From contig NZ_BMUZ01000020.1 in assembly GCF_014650455.1 (NCBI RefSeq), forward strand, positions 24,138-88,137: a stretch of DNA of 64,000 bases. The letters are read 5' to 3'. Below, piece by piece: positions 1 to 7,663 of this stretch. Below the pieces are notes generated by a model. It ran no database searches, was not told where the DNA came from, and was given only the letters and a program-made list of their open reading frames with translations. Both the position numbers and the translations under genes were made by a program. Source of the DNA: Streptomyces xanthochromogenes (GTDB taxonomy: Bacteria; Actinomycetota; Actinomycetes; Streptomycetales; Streptomycetaceae). Position 1 is the stretch's first letter, and every line of letters begins with the position of its first letter.

Positions 1-183
1 TGGCGGGGTATCGGCCGCGGCGCCCTGGACGACGTCTTCCGCGCTGTGCGGGTCACGCTCGCCGCCCCCGAGTACGGAGCCGCCGCCGGCGAGAAGTTGT
101 GGAGCGCCCTGAACGGTGTCATCGGGAAGCACGGCGACCCGGCGCTTCCGCACGGCACCGCCGATGCCGGGACGGCGGCCTGA
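1..183 (+). CDS. 3' end of an unknown gene cut by the window edge
   Basis: An open frame enters from the left edge and ends at TGA 181-183, leaving 60 C-terminal residues. The visible part is amphipathic and alanine-rich (it contains LDDVFRAVRVTL and AGEKLWSALNGVIG), with no membrane segment or metal-binding motif. Codon third positions are G/C-rich in this frame. I do not recognise the family. Confidence 0.6.
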   Translation, partial: WRGIGRGALDDVFRAVRVTLAAPEYGAAAGEKLWSALNGVIGKHGDPALPHGTADAGTAA

Positions 184-278
184 CGGCTGCCCGCGCCGCC
201 CGGCCCGGGGGAGCGGGGCGGCAAGGGGAGCCGGGACAGCCCCGGTATCCGGAACAGAGCGAGAAGGAGGTGAACCTC

Positions 279-506
279 ATGGCGCATTGGGCGGTTGAGA
301 TCCCGACCCGCACCCCGGGCGAGCACGAGCAGCCCCGGACCGGCGTCCAGTGGTTCACATACCCGGCGTCACGCTTCCCCGGCCGCGGCGACGTGGTCGA
401 GAAGGTCCGCGAGGACGTCGACACCGAGGACGCGGTCCGGCACCGCAGCGGTGCCGTCGCCGACGTCGACGCCATAAAGGTCGTCTGGCACGACGACCTG
501 CTGTAG
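279..506 (+). CDS. small hypothetical protein (75 aa)
   Basis: The start is fixed by a near-perfect Shine-Dalgarno, AAGGAGGTGA at 264-273, before ATG 279; the open frame runs further upstream without another ribosome site. The 75-residue product is soluble and acidic in its second half (a run around VVEKVREDVDTED), with no membrane segment. It lies just upstream of the WhiB-like gene on the same strand. Family not recognised. Confidence 0.7.
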   Translation: MAHWAVEIPTRTPGEHEQPRTGVQWFTYPASRFPGRGDVVEKVREDVDTEDAVRHRSGAVADVDAIKVVWHDDLL

Positions 507-596
507 ATCCGCCCCGGGGCGGGCGGCACCACGACCAAGCAGATCGCCCGCCCCGGGCCACCCGAACCCCCTGTAGAGGAAAGGGCATTGCCCATC

Positions 597-896
597 ATGA
601 CCCAGAAGACAGGCGGAAAGACCCCGGTCATCTTGATTCAGCTGGCCGACCCGTCGGTGCCCTACCCGGAGATGACCGGTGACGAGCCGTGCCGTCAGGA
701 CCCGGATTTCTGGTTCCCCGCGCACGGCGTGAACGCCGGTCCTCCCAAGGCGTTCTGCGTCGCCTGCCCGGTCCTGGACAACTGCCGGGCGTGGGCCCTG
801 GCCAACCCCTACCTCGCCGCCGACGGCATCTGGGGCGGTATGAGCCACACCGAGCGCAACGCCTTACGCCGCAACGCGATGAGGCGGGCGGCATGA
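597..896 (+). CDS. WhiB-like (Wbl) iron-sulfur transcriptional regulator
   Basis: Wbl proteins bind a [4Fe-4S] cluster through four cysteines and usually contact sigma factor and DNA. Counting from ATG 597, the cysteines are at about residues 32, 54, 57 and 63 (C...CxxCx5C). A GIWGG turn and a basic tail (ERNALRRNAMRR) follow, both family hallmarks. TTG 588 with GAGGA at 576-580 is an alternative start and adds three residues. The stop overlaps the start of the GGDEF gene (ATGA), so the two are probably translationally coupled. The target genes cannot be read from the sequence. Wbl genes are common on actinobacterial plasmids and phages. Confidence 0.9.
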   Translation: MTQKTGGKTPVILIQLADPSVPYPEMTGDEPCRQDPDFWFPAHGVNAGPPKAFCVACPVLDNCRAWALANPYLAADGIWGGMSHTERNALRRNAMRRAA

Positions 897-1642
897 CGAA
901 CCCGGCGGACATCAACCAGGCCCTCGCCGTCCTCGCCCTGGCAGCCGGGTGGGCGCTGCACGCCCGTCGCCTCCACCGGCGGCTGGACCGCTCCCGCCAC
1001 GACCCGCTGACGGGGCTGTGGACCCGCGACGGCTGGAGTCGGCGGGCCGAGCGGGTCATCCGCCGGCGCCCCTGCGCCGCGGTTCTCCTTGCGGACCTGG
1101 ATGGCTTCAAATGCGTCAATGACGTGCACGGTCATGCGGCCGGTGATGCCGTCCTCGCGGCCGCGGGGGAGCGGCTGGCCGCCTGGTGCGGCGCCCACGG
1201 AGTCGCCGGGCGGCTCGGGGGAGACGAGTTCGTGGCCGTCGTCGAGGACGACACGCGCTTGGACGACCGGCTCGCCGACCTCGCCGAGCTGCTGCGCCAG
1301 CCCGTCGAGCACCAGGGCGTGACGTTCACGGTCGGCGCCTCCATCGGCGCCGCCCGGCTCGCCGCCCTGCCCGAGCCGACCCTGTCGGCCGCGCTCAACG
1401 CCGCCGACCAGGCCATGTACCGGGTCAAGGGCCGCACCCGCCGCGGCCGCCGCCTGCTGCTGGCCCCGGCGTTCGCCGTCCTGCGCGGCCTCCCGCTGCG
1501 CCGGGACTACGAGTCCGGCGCCGTCCGGGCGTGGGCCCGCGAGCACGGCCACGACGTGCCGGACCGGGCGCGCATCCCGAAGAAGGTCCTGGAGGCCTGG
1601 CGCCAGCGCGAGAACGCGCCGCGGCTGGCCGCCGTCAGCTGA
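893..1642 (+). CDS. GGDEF-domain protein with C-terminal Lsr2-like DNA-binding tail
   Basis: A 249-aa protein. After a short hydrophobic N-terminus comes a GGDEF (diguanylate cyclase) domain with HDPLTGL, DLDGFKCVNDVHGH and an intact GGDEF at residues 109-113. No RxxD inhibitory site precedes it. From about residue 205 the tail (AVRAWAREHG..V.DR.RIP..VLEAW) matches the DNA-binding module of Lsr2, including the R-x-R-I-P pattern. I know of no usual arrangement that joins these modules. Inference: it may couple c-di-GMP synthesis or nucleotide binding to AT-rich DNA recognition. ATG 893 overlaps the WhiB-like stop. Confidence 0.88.
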   Translation: MTNPADINQALAVLALAAGWALHARRLHRRLDRSRHDPLTGLWTRDGWSRRAERVIRRRPCAAVLLADLDGFKCVNDVHGHAAGDAVLAAAGERLAAWCGAHGVAGRLGGDEFVAVVEDDTRLDDRLADLAELLRQPVEHQGVTFTVGASIGAARLAALPEPTLSAALNAADQAMYRVKGRTRRGRRLLLAPAFAVLRGLPLRRDYESGAVRAWAREHGHDVPDRARIPKKVLEAWRQRENAPRLAAVS

Positions 1643-1751
1643 CCGCCAGCACCCACCGCACGATTCCCGGGGCGCGGCCGCCATCCCGGCCAGGACCACA
1701 CCGGCCGCCCCCCGGGGCCCCTCCGAACCCGAGACCCAGGAGATCCCCGAC

Positions 1752-2630
1752 ATGAACCCGATCCCCGAACCGTCCGTGATCGTGCTGATCGGCGCGAGCG
1801 GCTCCGCCAAGTCCACCCTCGCCCGCACCTGGCCCGTCGACTACCGGCTGGCACTCGACTCCTACCGGTGGACCGTCTCCGGCGACGCGGGCGACCAAGA
1901 GGCCACCGCCGACGCGGTGTTCCTGCTGGACGCCGTCCTGGAGCGCCGTCTCGCCCGCGGATTGACGTGTCTGGTCGATGCGACGAATACCCGCGTCGAC
2001 GTCAGGAAGCGGCTGATCGAGGCCGCCCACGCCCACCAGCTGCCCGCGGCCGCCGTGGTGATGACCGCGCCGCTGCGCCAGTGCCTGGCCCGCAACTCCC
2101 GCCGCCCGGACAACCGGCGCGTCCCCGACAGCGAGGTCCGGCGCCAGTACCGGCAGATCAGCCTCGCCCGCCCGGGCCTGCACGCCGAGGGCTTCGACCA
2201 CGTCGTCACCGACGACCGGCTGATGCGGCTGCGGCTGCTGCTCCAGCGGTCCGTCGACCGCGTCCACGCCGACCACCAGGTCGAGGGCGACCACACCGAG
2301 TACGCCCGCCGGGTGCTGGCCCGCCGGTTCTTCGGCGAGGACCTGGCGCAGGCCTTCCACTGGACGCACCTGCGCCCGAACCACGACCCGATCGGCGCCC
2401 TCGCGGTCGGCGGCGACGAGATCGTCGTTGCCTACCGCACCTGGTTCCCCGACCCGATGGACTGGGGGTTCGAGGCACAGGTGCCGTGCCTGGGCGGCTG
2501 CTCCGGCCCGGCCTGGGTGCCGGTGCGCAGCCCAATGGACCTGCTCGCCGTCTACGACGACGACTTCCCCGAGGAGGTTGTGCGGTGCGACCGCTGCACC
2601 GCCGGCGCCACCACGCGGGAGGCGGTGTGA
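1752..2630 (+). CDS. P-loop kinase-like AAA protein (polynucleotide-kinase type)
   Basis: A 292-aa protein with Walker A GASGSAKST at residues 14-22, a downstream D-x-x-N/T region (CLVDATNTRVD) and a lid-like arginine stretch (RNSRRPDNRRVP). This is the layout of AAA_33/polynucleotide-kinase-like P-loop kinases. The C-terminal third has CxxxC and CxxC pairs and may bind metal. The substrate is unknown; RNA or DNA 5' ends or a small molecule are possible. The start is ATG 1752, about 110 bp after the previous stop. The stop overlaps the GTG of the next gene. Confidence 0.8.
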   Translation: MNPIPEPSVIVLIGASGSAKSTLARTWPVDYRLALDSYRWTVSGDAGDQEATADAVFLLDAVLERRLARGLTCLVDATNTRVDVRKRLIEAAHAHQLPAAAVVMTAPLRQCLARNSRRPDNRRVPDSEVRRQYRQISLARPGLHAEGFDHVVTDDRLMRLRLLLQRSVDRVHADHQVEGDHTEYARRVLARRFFGEDLAQAFHWTHLRPNHDPIGALAVGGDEIVVAYRTWFPDPMDWGFEAQVPCLGGCSGPAWVPVRSPMDLLAVYDDDFPEEVVRCDRCTAGATTREAV

Positions 2631-3052
2631 GCACAGCGATGAACCCTGACACCGGCGACGGGTTCGACGCCCCGACCCCGTCCGAGGCCTACTCCGACGC
2701 CCCGAACCTGCGCCGTGAGATGCACGACGTGATGGAGCTGGGTGCCGTTCGCGAAGGCCGCCGCAACGGGATGGTCACCGTGCCGCCCGCACCCGACGCC
2801 GCGACGGTCGACCGGGTCTTCCTTCTGCGCCGGGCCGCCCTCATGGACCGCATGGCCGTCGAGGACCCCGGGCCCGGGGCCCGGGGCGCCGCAGTCCGGG
2901 CCGCGTTCGAACTGACCCAGTTCGACCACCAGCACCCGCAGATGACCGCCGGACCGCACGGGCCCCACTCGATCGAGTTCGACCCCAGCCAGCGCCCGTA
3001 CGTCCGCCAGGAGTACGCCGCCTGGACCGCCGCCGGTCAGCCCGGCGCCTGA
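2627..3052 (+). CDS. hypothetical protein (141 aa)
   Basis: It begins at GTG 2627, overlapping the previous stop TGA 2628-2630 (GTGA), which supports coupling. ATG 2639 is an in-frame alternative. The product is soluble and contains a likely helical segment (VDRVFLLRRAALMDRMAVE), with no recognised domain. It belongs to the tight + strand accessory run. Confidence 0.65.
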   Translation: MSTAMNPDTGDGFDAPTPSEAYSDAPNLRREMHDVMELGAVREGRRNGMVTVPPAPDAATVDRVFLLRRAALMDRMAVEDPGPGARGAAVRAAFELTQFDHQHPQMTAGPHGPHSIEFDPSQRPYVRQEYAAWTAAGQPGA

Positions 3053-3074
3053 CCCGCCCACGAGAGGACACGAC

Positions 3075-3263
3075 ATGTTCCAGGCCGGAGACACAGTGCG
3101 GATCGTCGCCTGCGAGGACGACCCCCGGGCGGTCGGCAAGACCGGGCGGATCGTCGACGAGGTGGCCCCGGGGCCGCTCACCGGCGGCCGGTGGACCGTC
3201 AACCGGATCAGCTTCCTGATCGGCCCGGTCCTCTGCCACGGCCACGAGTTGCAGAAGGCCTGA
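3075..3263 (+). CDS. small beta-rich protein, possibly SH3/KOW-like
   Basis: A 62-aa protein from ATG 3075, preceded by GAGAGGA. The pattern FQAGDTVRIVACEDDP...GKTGRIVDEV resembles small KOW/SH3-type barrels (hydrophobic-GDxVxI, then a GxTGxI turn). Function is not predictable. It may be a nucleic-acid or protein-binding accessory. Confidence 0.65.
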   Translation: MFQAGDTVRIVACEDDPRAVGKTGRIVDEVAPGPLTGGRWTVNRISFLIGPVLCHGHELQKA

Positions 3264-3334
3264 GTGAAGTAGCCCCGCCCGGGCGGGAAGTACCCGATCC
3301 CGCCCCGCACTGTCCGTACGGCACGACAGCATGG

Positions 3335-3357
3335 GCCCGGGGCCATCTGCCCCGGGC
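3335..3357 (+). terminator. hairpin upstream of the 3378 gene
   Basis: GCCCGGGGC (3335-3343) pairs with GCCCCGGGC (3349-3357) around a 5-nt loop. No U-tract follows, as is usual in streptomycete terminators. It separates the 3075 gene from the 3378 gene. Confidence 0.45.
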
Positions 3358-3377
3358 TCCGCCATGAAGGGAAGTAC

Positions 3378-3947
3378 ATGAGCACCACCGACACCGACCC
3401 GAGCGCCGCGGCGTACGCCGCCGTGAAGAAGGCCGCCACCGGCCTGCCGACGCTGTACGCGCCGAGCGTGCTCGACGAGGCCGCCGCCCTGCTGAGCGAC
3501 CTGTGGGCCGCGGGTGAGCGGCACGGCGTGACGCCCAAGGAGTGGGACTGGGCGGTGAGTCTGGCCGGCGGCGCGCTGGAGGTCATCGCCAGCCGCTACA
3601 CCCGCACCCCCGACACCGAGCGCACCGGGGAGCAGGTCACCGCGCTGTGCCAGGACCTGGTCTCGGCTCTGACCTCCGCCGAGATCGGCCTGACCGTCCT
3701 GCCCAACCCGCGTAAGCACCAGGCGGTCGTCGGGCGCCTCCCCGAGACGCCGCGCGGCGGCTACCACGGTGACGCCAGCCTGGTCGTCGGCATCTACTCC
3801 AACGGCGGCTGGGACATCAGCATGAACGCCGACGGCGCCACCGTCGTCTCGATCGCCGCCCCCGCCACCACGGCCGGGGCCGCCGAGGTCGCCGCCCTCG
3901 TGCGGGCCGTCGCCCGCGGCGAACTCGGCAACCCCTTCCGCCGCTGA
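3378..3947 (+). CDS. hypothetical protein (189 aa)
   Basis: Starts at ATG 3378 after AAGGGAAG. The N-terminal half is helical (DEAAALLSDLWAAGERHG), and the C-terminal half is beta-rich and ends in an alanine helix. There are no membrane spans or catalytic motifs that I recognise. It is followed by another unknown gene with a similar spacer (GGAGAGCACC before ATG). Confidence 0.7.
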   Translation: MSTTDTDPSAAAYAAVKKAATGLPTLYAPSVLDEAAALLSDLWAAGERHGVTPKEWDWAVSLAGGALEVIASRYTRTPDTERTGEQVTALCQDLVSALTSAEIGLTVLPNPRKHQAVVGRLPETPRGGYHGDASLVVGIYSNGGWDISMNADGATVVSIAAPATTAGAAEVAALVRAVARGELGNPFRR

Positions 3948-3972
3948 CTCCACCATCAAGGAGAGCACCACC

Positions 3973-4539
3973 ATGTCCGACTGGGACCCGACCACCCTCG
4001 TCCGCGTTGACCGCGAGTACGACCGCCGCAACGCCGACAGCCGGTTCGGCTCGTACATCAGCGCCCGCACGGAGGAACTCTTCGAGGAAGACCGCACCGA
4101 CCGCGCCCTGTTCACCGCGTGGGCGTGGCGCATCGCGACCCCGCCGGTGATGTCGCCCGGCTACATCGACATCCGTCCCGACCTGTCGGTCACGTTCGAC
4201 CGCGACGAGGACGGCGACCCGATCGTGAAGGTCACCATGCCGCTGCCGCACCGGGCGCTCGCCCGCGAGCACCGCCCCGGCTACGAGGTGGGCGACTGGG
4301 AGGCCCCGTACGGCCGCGGCGAGACGTACCCGCAGCTGTGGGCGCCTGCGTACATCAAGCGGACGGCCGTCCTGGCGTCCGCCGTGATGCTCGTGCCCGC
4401 CACGGACTGGACCCTGTTCGTCCCCTCCGGCCGTCCCGAGCAGCTGGTCGACGACGCGCAGCTCGCCGTGGAGACCGCCGCCCGGCTCATCAACGAATAC
4501 GTCGGCCCGCAGGTCGCCGACCTGCTCGGGGCGTCGTAG
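3973..4539 (+). CDS. hypothetical protein (188 aa)
   Basis: Starts at ATG 3973 with AAGGAGAG upstream. The product is acidic and soluble, with a beta-rich middle (YIDIRPDLSVTFDRDEDGDP) and a C-terminal helix. Family not recognised. It lies in the same run as the 3378 and 4609 genes. Confidence 0.7.
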   Translation: MSDWDPTTLVRVDREYDRRNADSRFGSYISARTEELFEEDRTDRALFTAWAWRIATPPVMSPGYIDIRPDLSVTFDRDEDGDPIVKVTMPLPHRALAREHRPGYEVGDWEAPYGRGETYPQLWAPAYIKRTAVLASAVMLVPATDWTLFVPSGRPEQLVDDAQLAVETAARLINEYVGPQVADLLGAS

Positions 4540-4608
4540 GCCGACCCGACCGAGGCGGGCGCCGGGACCGCGGACATCGGCCCCGGCGCCCGCCAGGGAG
4601 GAAAGCAC

Positions 4609-4956
4609 ATGCAGGAGACCGCCACCACCCGCCGCCCGGCGACCGTCGCCGCGGCGGCGCCCGGCATTCTGCACGCTGCCCTTGCCGCGTGCCACCACCC
4701 CAACCCGCTGCCCGCCTGGCTCACGAAGGCCTCGCCCCGCTGCGGCACCGGCCCCGGCGGCACGCTGCACTTGGACGCGGCGGCCGTCGGCGAACTGGCC
4801 GACCTCGCGGCGACGGCCCTGTGGGAGTGCCAGCAGGCCGCGGGGGAGGGGGAGCCGTTCACCACCCTGTTTGCCGAGGCCTGCGCCGCCGTTCTCGACT
4901 CCCTCGCCGCCGCCCGCCACACTCGAACCCAGACACCGGAAGGACCCGTGCGATGA
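4609..4956 (+). CDS. hypothetical protein (115 aa)
   Basis: Starts at ATG 4609 after GGGAGGAAAG. An alanine-rich helical protein with four cysteines scattered through it (CHHP, CGTG, WECQQ, EACAA). Its stop overlaps the ATG of the antitoxin-like gene at 4953, which suggests one transcript. No family assigned. Confidence 0.65.
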   Translation: MQETATTRRPATVAAAAPGILHAALAACHHPNPLPAWLTKASPRCGTGPGGTLHLDAAAVGELADLAATALWECQQAAGEGEPFTTLFAEACAAVLDSLAAARHTRTQTPEGPVR

Positions 4957-5252
4957 CCGCTCAGCCCGTCCATCAGCCCGCACCGCCGCCGTCCCCGGCG
5001 GCCGCCGCGCAGCTGCGCGAGCGCATCAGCCGCCACGCCCGCGCCGCGCACTGGCTGCCCGCCTTCGAACGGGACTGGGGGCACGCCCTGGAGACGGCCC
5101 GGCAGACCTTTGACCTGACCCCGCTGCACGAGACGATCCGGGAGTGGAGCGGCCGCCTGGACACCGCCCCCGCGGTCGCCGCGTTCCTCGCGGGCGGCAT
5201 GGACACCTCCGACGGCGTCCCCCTGGAGGACGTCATCGGGTCCCGCGGGTGA
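4953..5252 (+). CDS. DUF6247-like protein, probable antitoxin partner
   Basis: A 99-aa protein from ATG 4953. The core W-x-P-x-F-E-x-x-W-x-x-A-L-x-x-A-x-x-x-FDLxPLHE-x-I-x-x-W resembles, from memory, the DUF6247 family found in actinobacteria next to RelE-like genes. Its TGA overlaps the GTG of the next gene (GTGA at 5249-5252), the usual antitoxin-toxin arrangement. The antitoxin role is inferred from order and size and is not proven. Confidence 0.65.
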   Translation: MTAQPVHQPAPPPSPAAAAQLRERISRHARAAHWLPAFERDWGHALETARQTFDLTPLHETIREWSGRLDTAPAVAAFLAGGMDTSDGVPLEDVIGSRG

Positions 5253-5506
5253 CCCCGGCCTGGCCCGCCCGGCTCTCCCCGAACGCGTCCGCCGTCCTCG
5301 CCCAGCTCCCGCTGGAGGTACAGGAGATGGTGCGCGACGTGCTGGACATCGCCTCCCGCCAGCCGTGGGGGTGGCCGCAGTGGGACCCCACCGACCCGGA
5401 AGGGCCGGACCTGCGCCGGGCTGACGTCGGCCCGCTCACCGTCGTCTACGTCGTCAACCAGCCGCGCCAGCACCTGTATGTGCTGGACATCGTCTGGGCC
5501 GGGTGA
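5249..5506 (+). CDS. RelE/ParE-family toxin-like protein
   Basis: An 85-aa protein from GTG 5249. The N-terminal helix pair (LPLEVQEMVRDVLDIASRQP) and C-terminal strands (LTVVYVVNQPRQHLYVLDIVWAG) follow the RelE/ParE fold pattern, including the closing VLDIxW strand. RelE enzymes cut mRNA on the ribosome and ParE poisons gyrase; the sequence does not decide between them. It is coupled to the upstream DUF6247-like gene and followed by a strong hairpin. Confidence 0.65.
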   Translation: MTPAWPARLSPNASAVLAQLPLEVQEMVRDVLDIASRQPWGWPQWDPTDPEGPDLRRADVGPLTVVYVVNQPRQHLYVLDIVWAG

Positions 5507-5530
5507 CCGGCCGTCACCTCCCCTGCGAGG

Positions 5531-5558
5531 AGCCCCTGTCGGTCCACCGACGGGGGCT
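5531..5558 (+). terminator. terminator hairpin after the toxin-like gene
   Basis: AGCCCCTGTCGG (5531-5542) pairs with CCGACGGGGGCT (5547-5558) around TCCA, with one G-U pair. It sits 25 bp after the 5506 stop and closes the accessory run. Confidence 0.65.
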
Positions 5559-5645
5559 TCGTCGTGTCCGGCGGCATCGCGGCCCACGCACTTCGGCGTA
5601 CGGTGCTGATCTCCAATGCCCGCAAAACCGAGGAGATGTGACGCC

Positions 5646-7124
5646 GTGACGACGTACGCGGTGCCCGGAGCCGAGCGACGGCCGCCGATATCAGCTGGCC
5701 GCGCCGCCCCCGACGACGAGGTCCTGGTCCCGATCCGCGGCGGCCTGCTCGCCTCCGCCGTCGTCGTCGCCGTCAACGCCATCGCGCTCGCGGTCATCGG
5801 CTTCACCGGCTCCTACCGCTCCGTGCGCGACCTCGCGCTCGGCTGGCACTGGGACTGGTTCTCGTACGTCTTCCCCATCGGCATCGACGTCGGGATCGTC
5901 GGCCTGATCGCGGCCGATCTTTTCCTGTGCGCGATCCGCACCCCGGCACCGATCCTGCGGTGGTTCGCATGGGTGCTGACCCTCGCCACCGTCACGTTCA
6001 ACGCGGCCAGCGGCTGGCCGGCGAACGGCGAAGTCCGGTGGATGACCTACATCGAGGCGGCCGCGCACGCCACGATGCCCGGGCTGGTCGTGGTCATCAC
6101 CGAGGCCCTGCGCCGGGCCATTGCCCGCCGGGCCCGGATCGCCGACGGCCGCCAGTACGAGCCGCTCGGGATCGCCCGGTGGTTCCTCGCCCCGGTCAGC
6201 ACCTTCGGGGTGTGGCGGCGCATGAGGTTGTGGGAGGTCTACACCCGCACGGCCGCGCTCGATCTGGAGAGGGACCGGCTGACCCTGCGCGACGAGCTCC
6301 GCGAGAAGTACGGCAGGAGGAACTGGAAGAAGCGGGCGCGGGCGTTCGAGCTGCGGGCCATGCGCGATGCTCGCCGGGGGCTGCCGATCCCCGGGCATCT
6401 GATCGCGAACGGTGATCCGGGGACCGCGAACGCCGTCGGCGCGTTCACCGCGAACGGCGCGAACACCGACCGCGAAGCTCCCGGCCCCGGCAGCCTTCCC
6501 GCGAACGGTGCGAACGGTGCGAACGGCGGCGCGTACGCCGAGGAGGAGGCACCCGCGAACGACATGTCGACGAGCCCGGCGGCCGCGAACGGTCCCCTCA
6601 TCGACATGGCGACGGCGCGAACGTCCTGGGAGCCGACGAGCGAACGCCTGCCGGTCACAGCCGCCGGTCCGGCCCCGGTGACTGGCTCTGACCTGCGCGA
6701 TTCGCACCGCGAACGCGCGACCGTGCCCGCGGTCGCACCCTCGCGGTCGGTCGTCAGGAGCACCGTGCCCGCCCCCTACAGTCCGGACGGCTCCGCGGGC
6801 CAGGGCGACCGCGGACTGGTGGGCGCGAACGCCGGAGCCCTCACCGCGAACACCTCCGCGTACGCGGCCGCGCCGACCGTGAACGGCGCGAACGGGTACC
6901 GCGAAGACGCCGCCGGCGACGGCGCGGGGGAGGGCTACGAACAGCCTGCCGAGCGGTACTCCGAGGACCGCGCCGGGCGTCGGCGCCTCGCGGAGGACTT
7001 CCTGCGGGCGAAGGGCGCCGAGCGGCCGCCGCCCTCGCAGGCGAAGTTCGCGGCCACGGTCGGCGTCGCGCCCGCCACCGTGTCCAAGGCGATGAAGGAG
7101 TGGCGCGAGGACAGCATCGGCTGA
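5646..7124 (+). CDS. DUF2637 (SpdB-like) membrane protein with C-terminal HTH
   Basis: A 492-aa protein from GTG 5646; GAGGAG at 5630-5635 sets the start. About four membrane segments lie in the first 150 residues, followed by a basic cytoplasmic stretch (REKYGRRNWKKRARAFELR). This is the DUF2637 pattern seen in Streptomyces plasmid spread proteins. A 250-residue low-complexity linker full of Ala-Asn-Gly follows. The C-terminus is a helix-turn-helix (SQAKFAATVGVAPATVSKAMKEW). Known: related Spd proteins help plasmids spread between mycelial compartments. The linker DNA carries 15 GCGAAC repeats, described separately. Confidence 0.8.
   Translation: MTTYAVPGAERRPPISAGRAAPDDEVLVPIRGGLLASAVVVAVNAIALAVIGFTGSYRSVRDLALGWHWDWFSYVFPIGIDVGIVGLIAADLFLCAIRTPAPILRWFAWVLTLATVTFNAASGWPANGEVRWMTYIEAAAHATMPGLVVVITEALRRAIARRARIADGRQYEPLGIARWFLAPVSTFGVWRRMRLWEVYTRTAALDLERDRLTLRDELREKYGRRNWKKRARAFELRAMRDARRGLPIPGHLIANGDPGTANAVGAFTANGANTDREAPGPGSLPANGANGANGGAYAEEEAPANDMSTSPAAANGPLIDMATARTSWEPTSERLPVTAAGPAPVTGSDLRDSHRERATVPAVAPSRSVVRSTVPAPYSPDGSAGQGDRGLVGANAGALTANTSAYAAAPTVNGANGYREDAAGDGAGEGYEQPAERYSEDRAGRRRLAEDFLRAKGAERPPPSQAKFAATVGVAPATVSKAMKEWREDSIG
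6405..6891 (+). repeat. 15 dispersed GCGAAC(G) repeats inside the DUF2637 gene
   Basis: Fifteen same-strand copies of GCGAAC, 13 of them GCGAACG, occur in under 0.5 kb, including a run of three at 9-bp spacing near 6500-6525. Twelve encode Ala-Asn. Three lie in other frames, encoding Arg-Thr near 6617 and Glu-Arg near 6640 and 6710. Conservation of the DNA word regardless of frame suggests protein binding, as with Rep iterons or the 8-bp TraB recognition repeats of Streptomyces plasmids. The role is inferred. Confidence 0.55.
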
Positions 7125-7585
7125 CGCCCTTCGTTGTGCCGACCCAACAATCCGTCACCCCGCACCCCTGTCCCGTTGTTCCGGCACAACAGGGTGGGGG
7201 TGCGGCGCTACGGCCGACTTCCGCCGCCGGTGGTGATGCAGGGGGCTCCGCCCCCCACACCCCCCGACCCTCCACAGAGGGGTGGGGGGTGCCGTTTTTG
7301 ATCTTGCGGCCGGTGGGTGGTGGCGGGTGGGTGGTGGCCGGGGGATTCCCTCCGCGGCGGGACACCCGGAGGGGACCACAGCCCGCGCCGGGCCGCCAGG
7401 CCAAGCCGCCTGCGGCGGTCGCCTACGGCGAGCCCGGCCCCCCGACACGGCCCGCGGTCGGCGGAGCCTGCCCCGCCGCGGAGGGAATCCCCCGACCGGC
7501 CCGCCGTGCGGCGTGCGGACGCCGGACACGGCCTCGAAAAAACACCGTCTGAGCTGCCGTTTCGGGTTGACCTCAACCCTGAAAC
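7125..7585 (+). other. non-coding, highly structured leader element, copy 1
   Basis: No convincing gene lies here. In order there is a hairpin GGGGGC-TCC-GCCCCC (7241-7255), then a long inverted repeat with 21-bp perfect arms at 7340-7360 and 7473-7493. Between the arms is an 80-bp core rich in smaller stems (around AAGCCGCCTGCGGCGG). The same architecture and an almost identical core recur at 13538-13872. The arms differ between copies but still pair, which suggests a selected RNA or DNA structure. TTGACC near 7567 may be the -35 of the promoter of the next gene. Confidence 0.6.
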
Positions 7586-7653
7586 TTGATTGAATTAGCA
7601 GTGTCGGAACGGGGCGGGAATCCCGGACCGGCACCACCGAGAACCCTCAACGA
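7586..7653 (+). promoter_or_regulatory. reiterated leader, copy 1 (full form)
   Basis: The block TTGATTGAATTAGCAGTGTC is shared exactly with the leaders at 11065 and 13875. GTGTCGG (7601-7607) can pair with CCGGCAC (7628-7634) around the CGGGAATCCCG apex (7615-7625). Then come CACCGAGAAC and CTCAACGA (7646-7653). AAGG follows as ribosome site, 10 bp before ATG 7664. Confidence 0.6.
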
Positions 7654-7663
7654 AAGGATCATC

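Noticed and set aside
119..631. Minus-strand open frames opposite the first small genes
   Set aside because: They overlap three plus-strand genes with good ribosome sites and have shadow codon composition.
7155..7637. Minus-strand open frames in both structured elements sharing a peptide around GLAVGDRRRR
   Set aside because: The shared peptide arises from the conserved 80-bp core. Codon bias is poor, arms differ between copies and no ribosome site is present.
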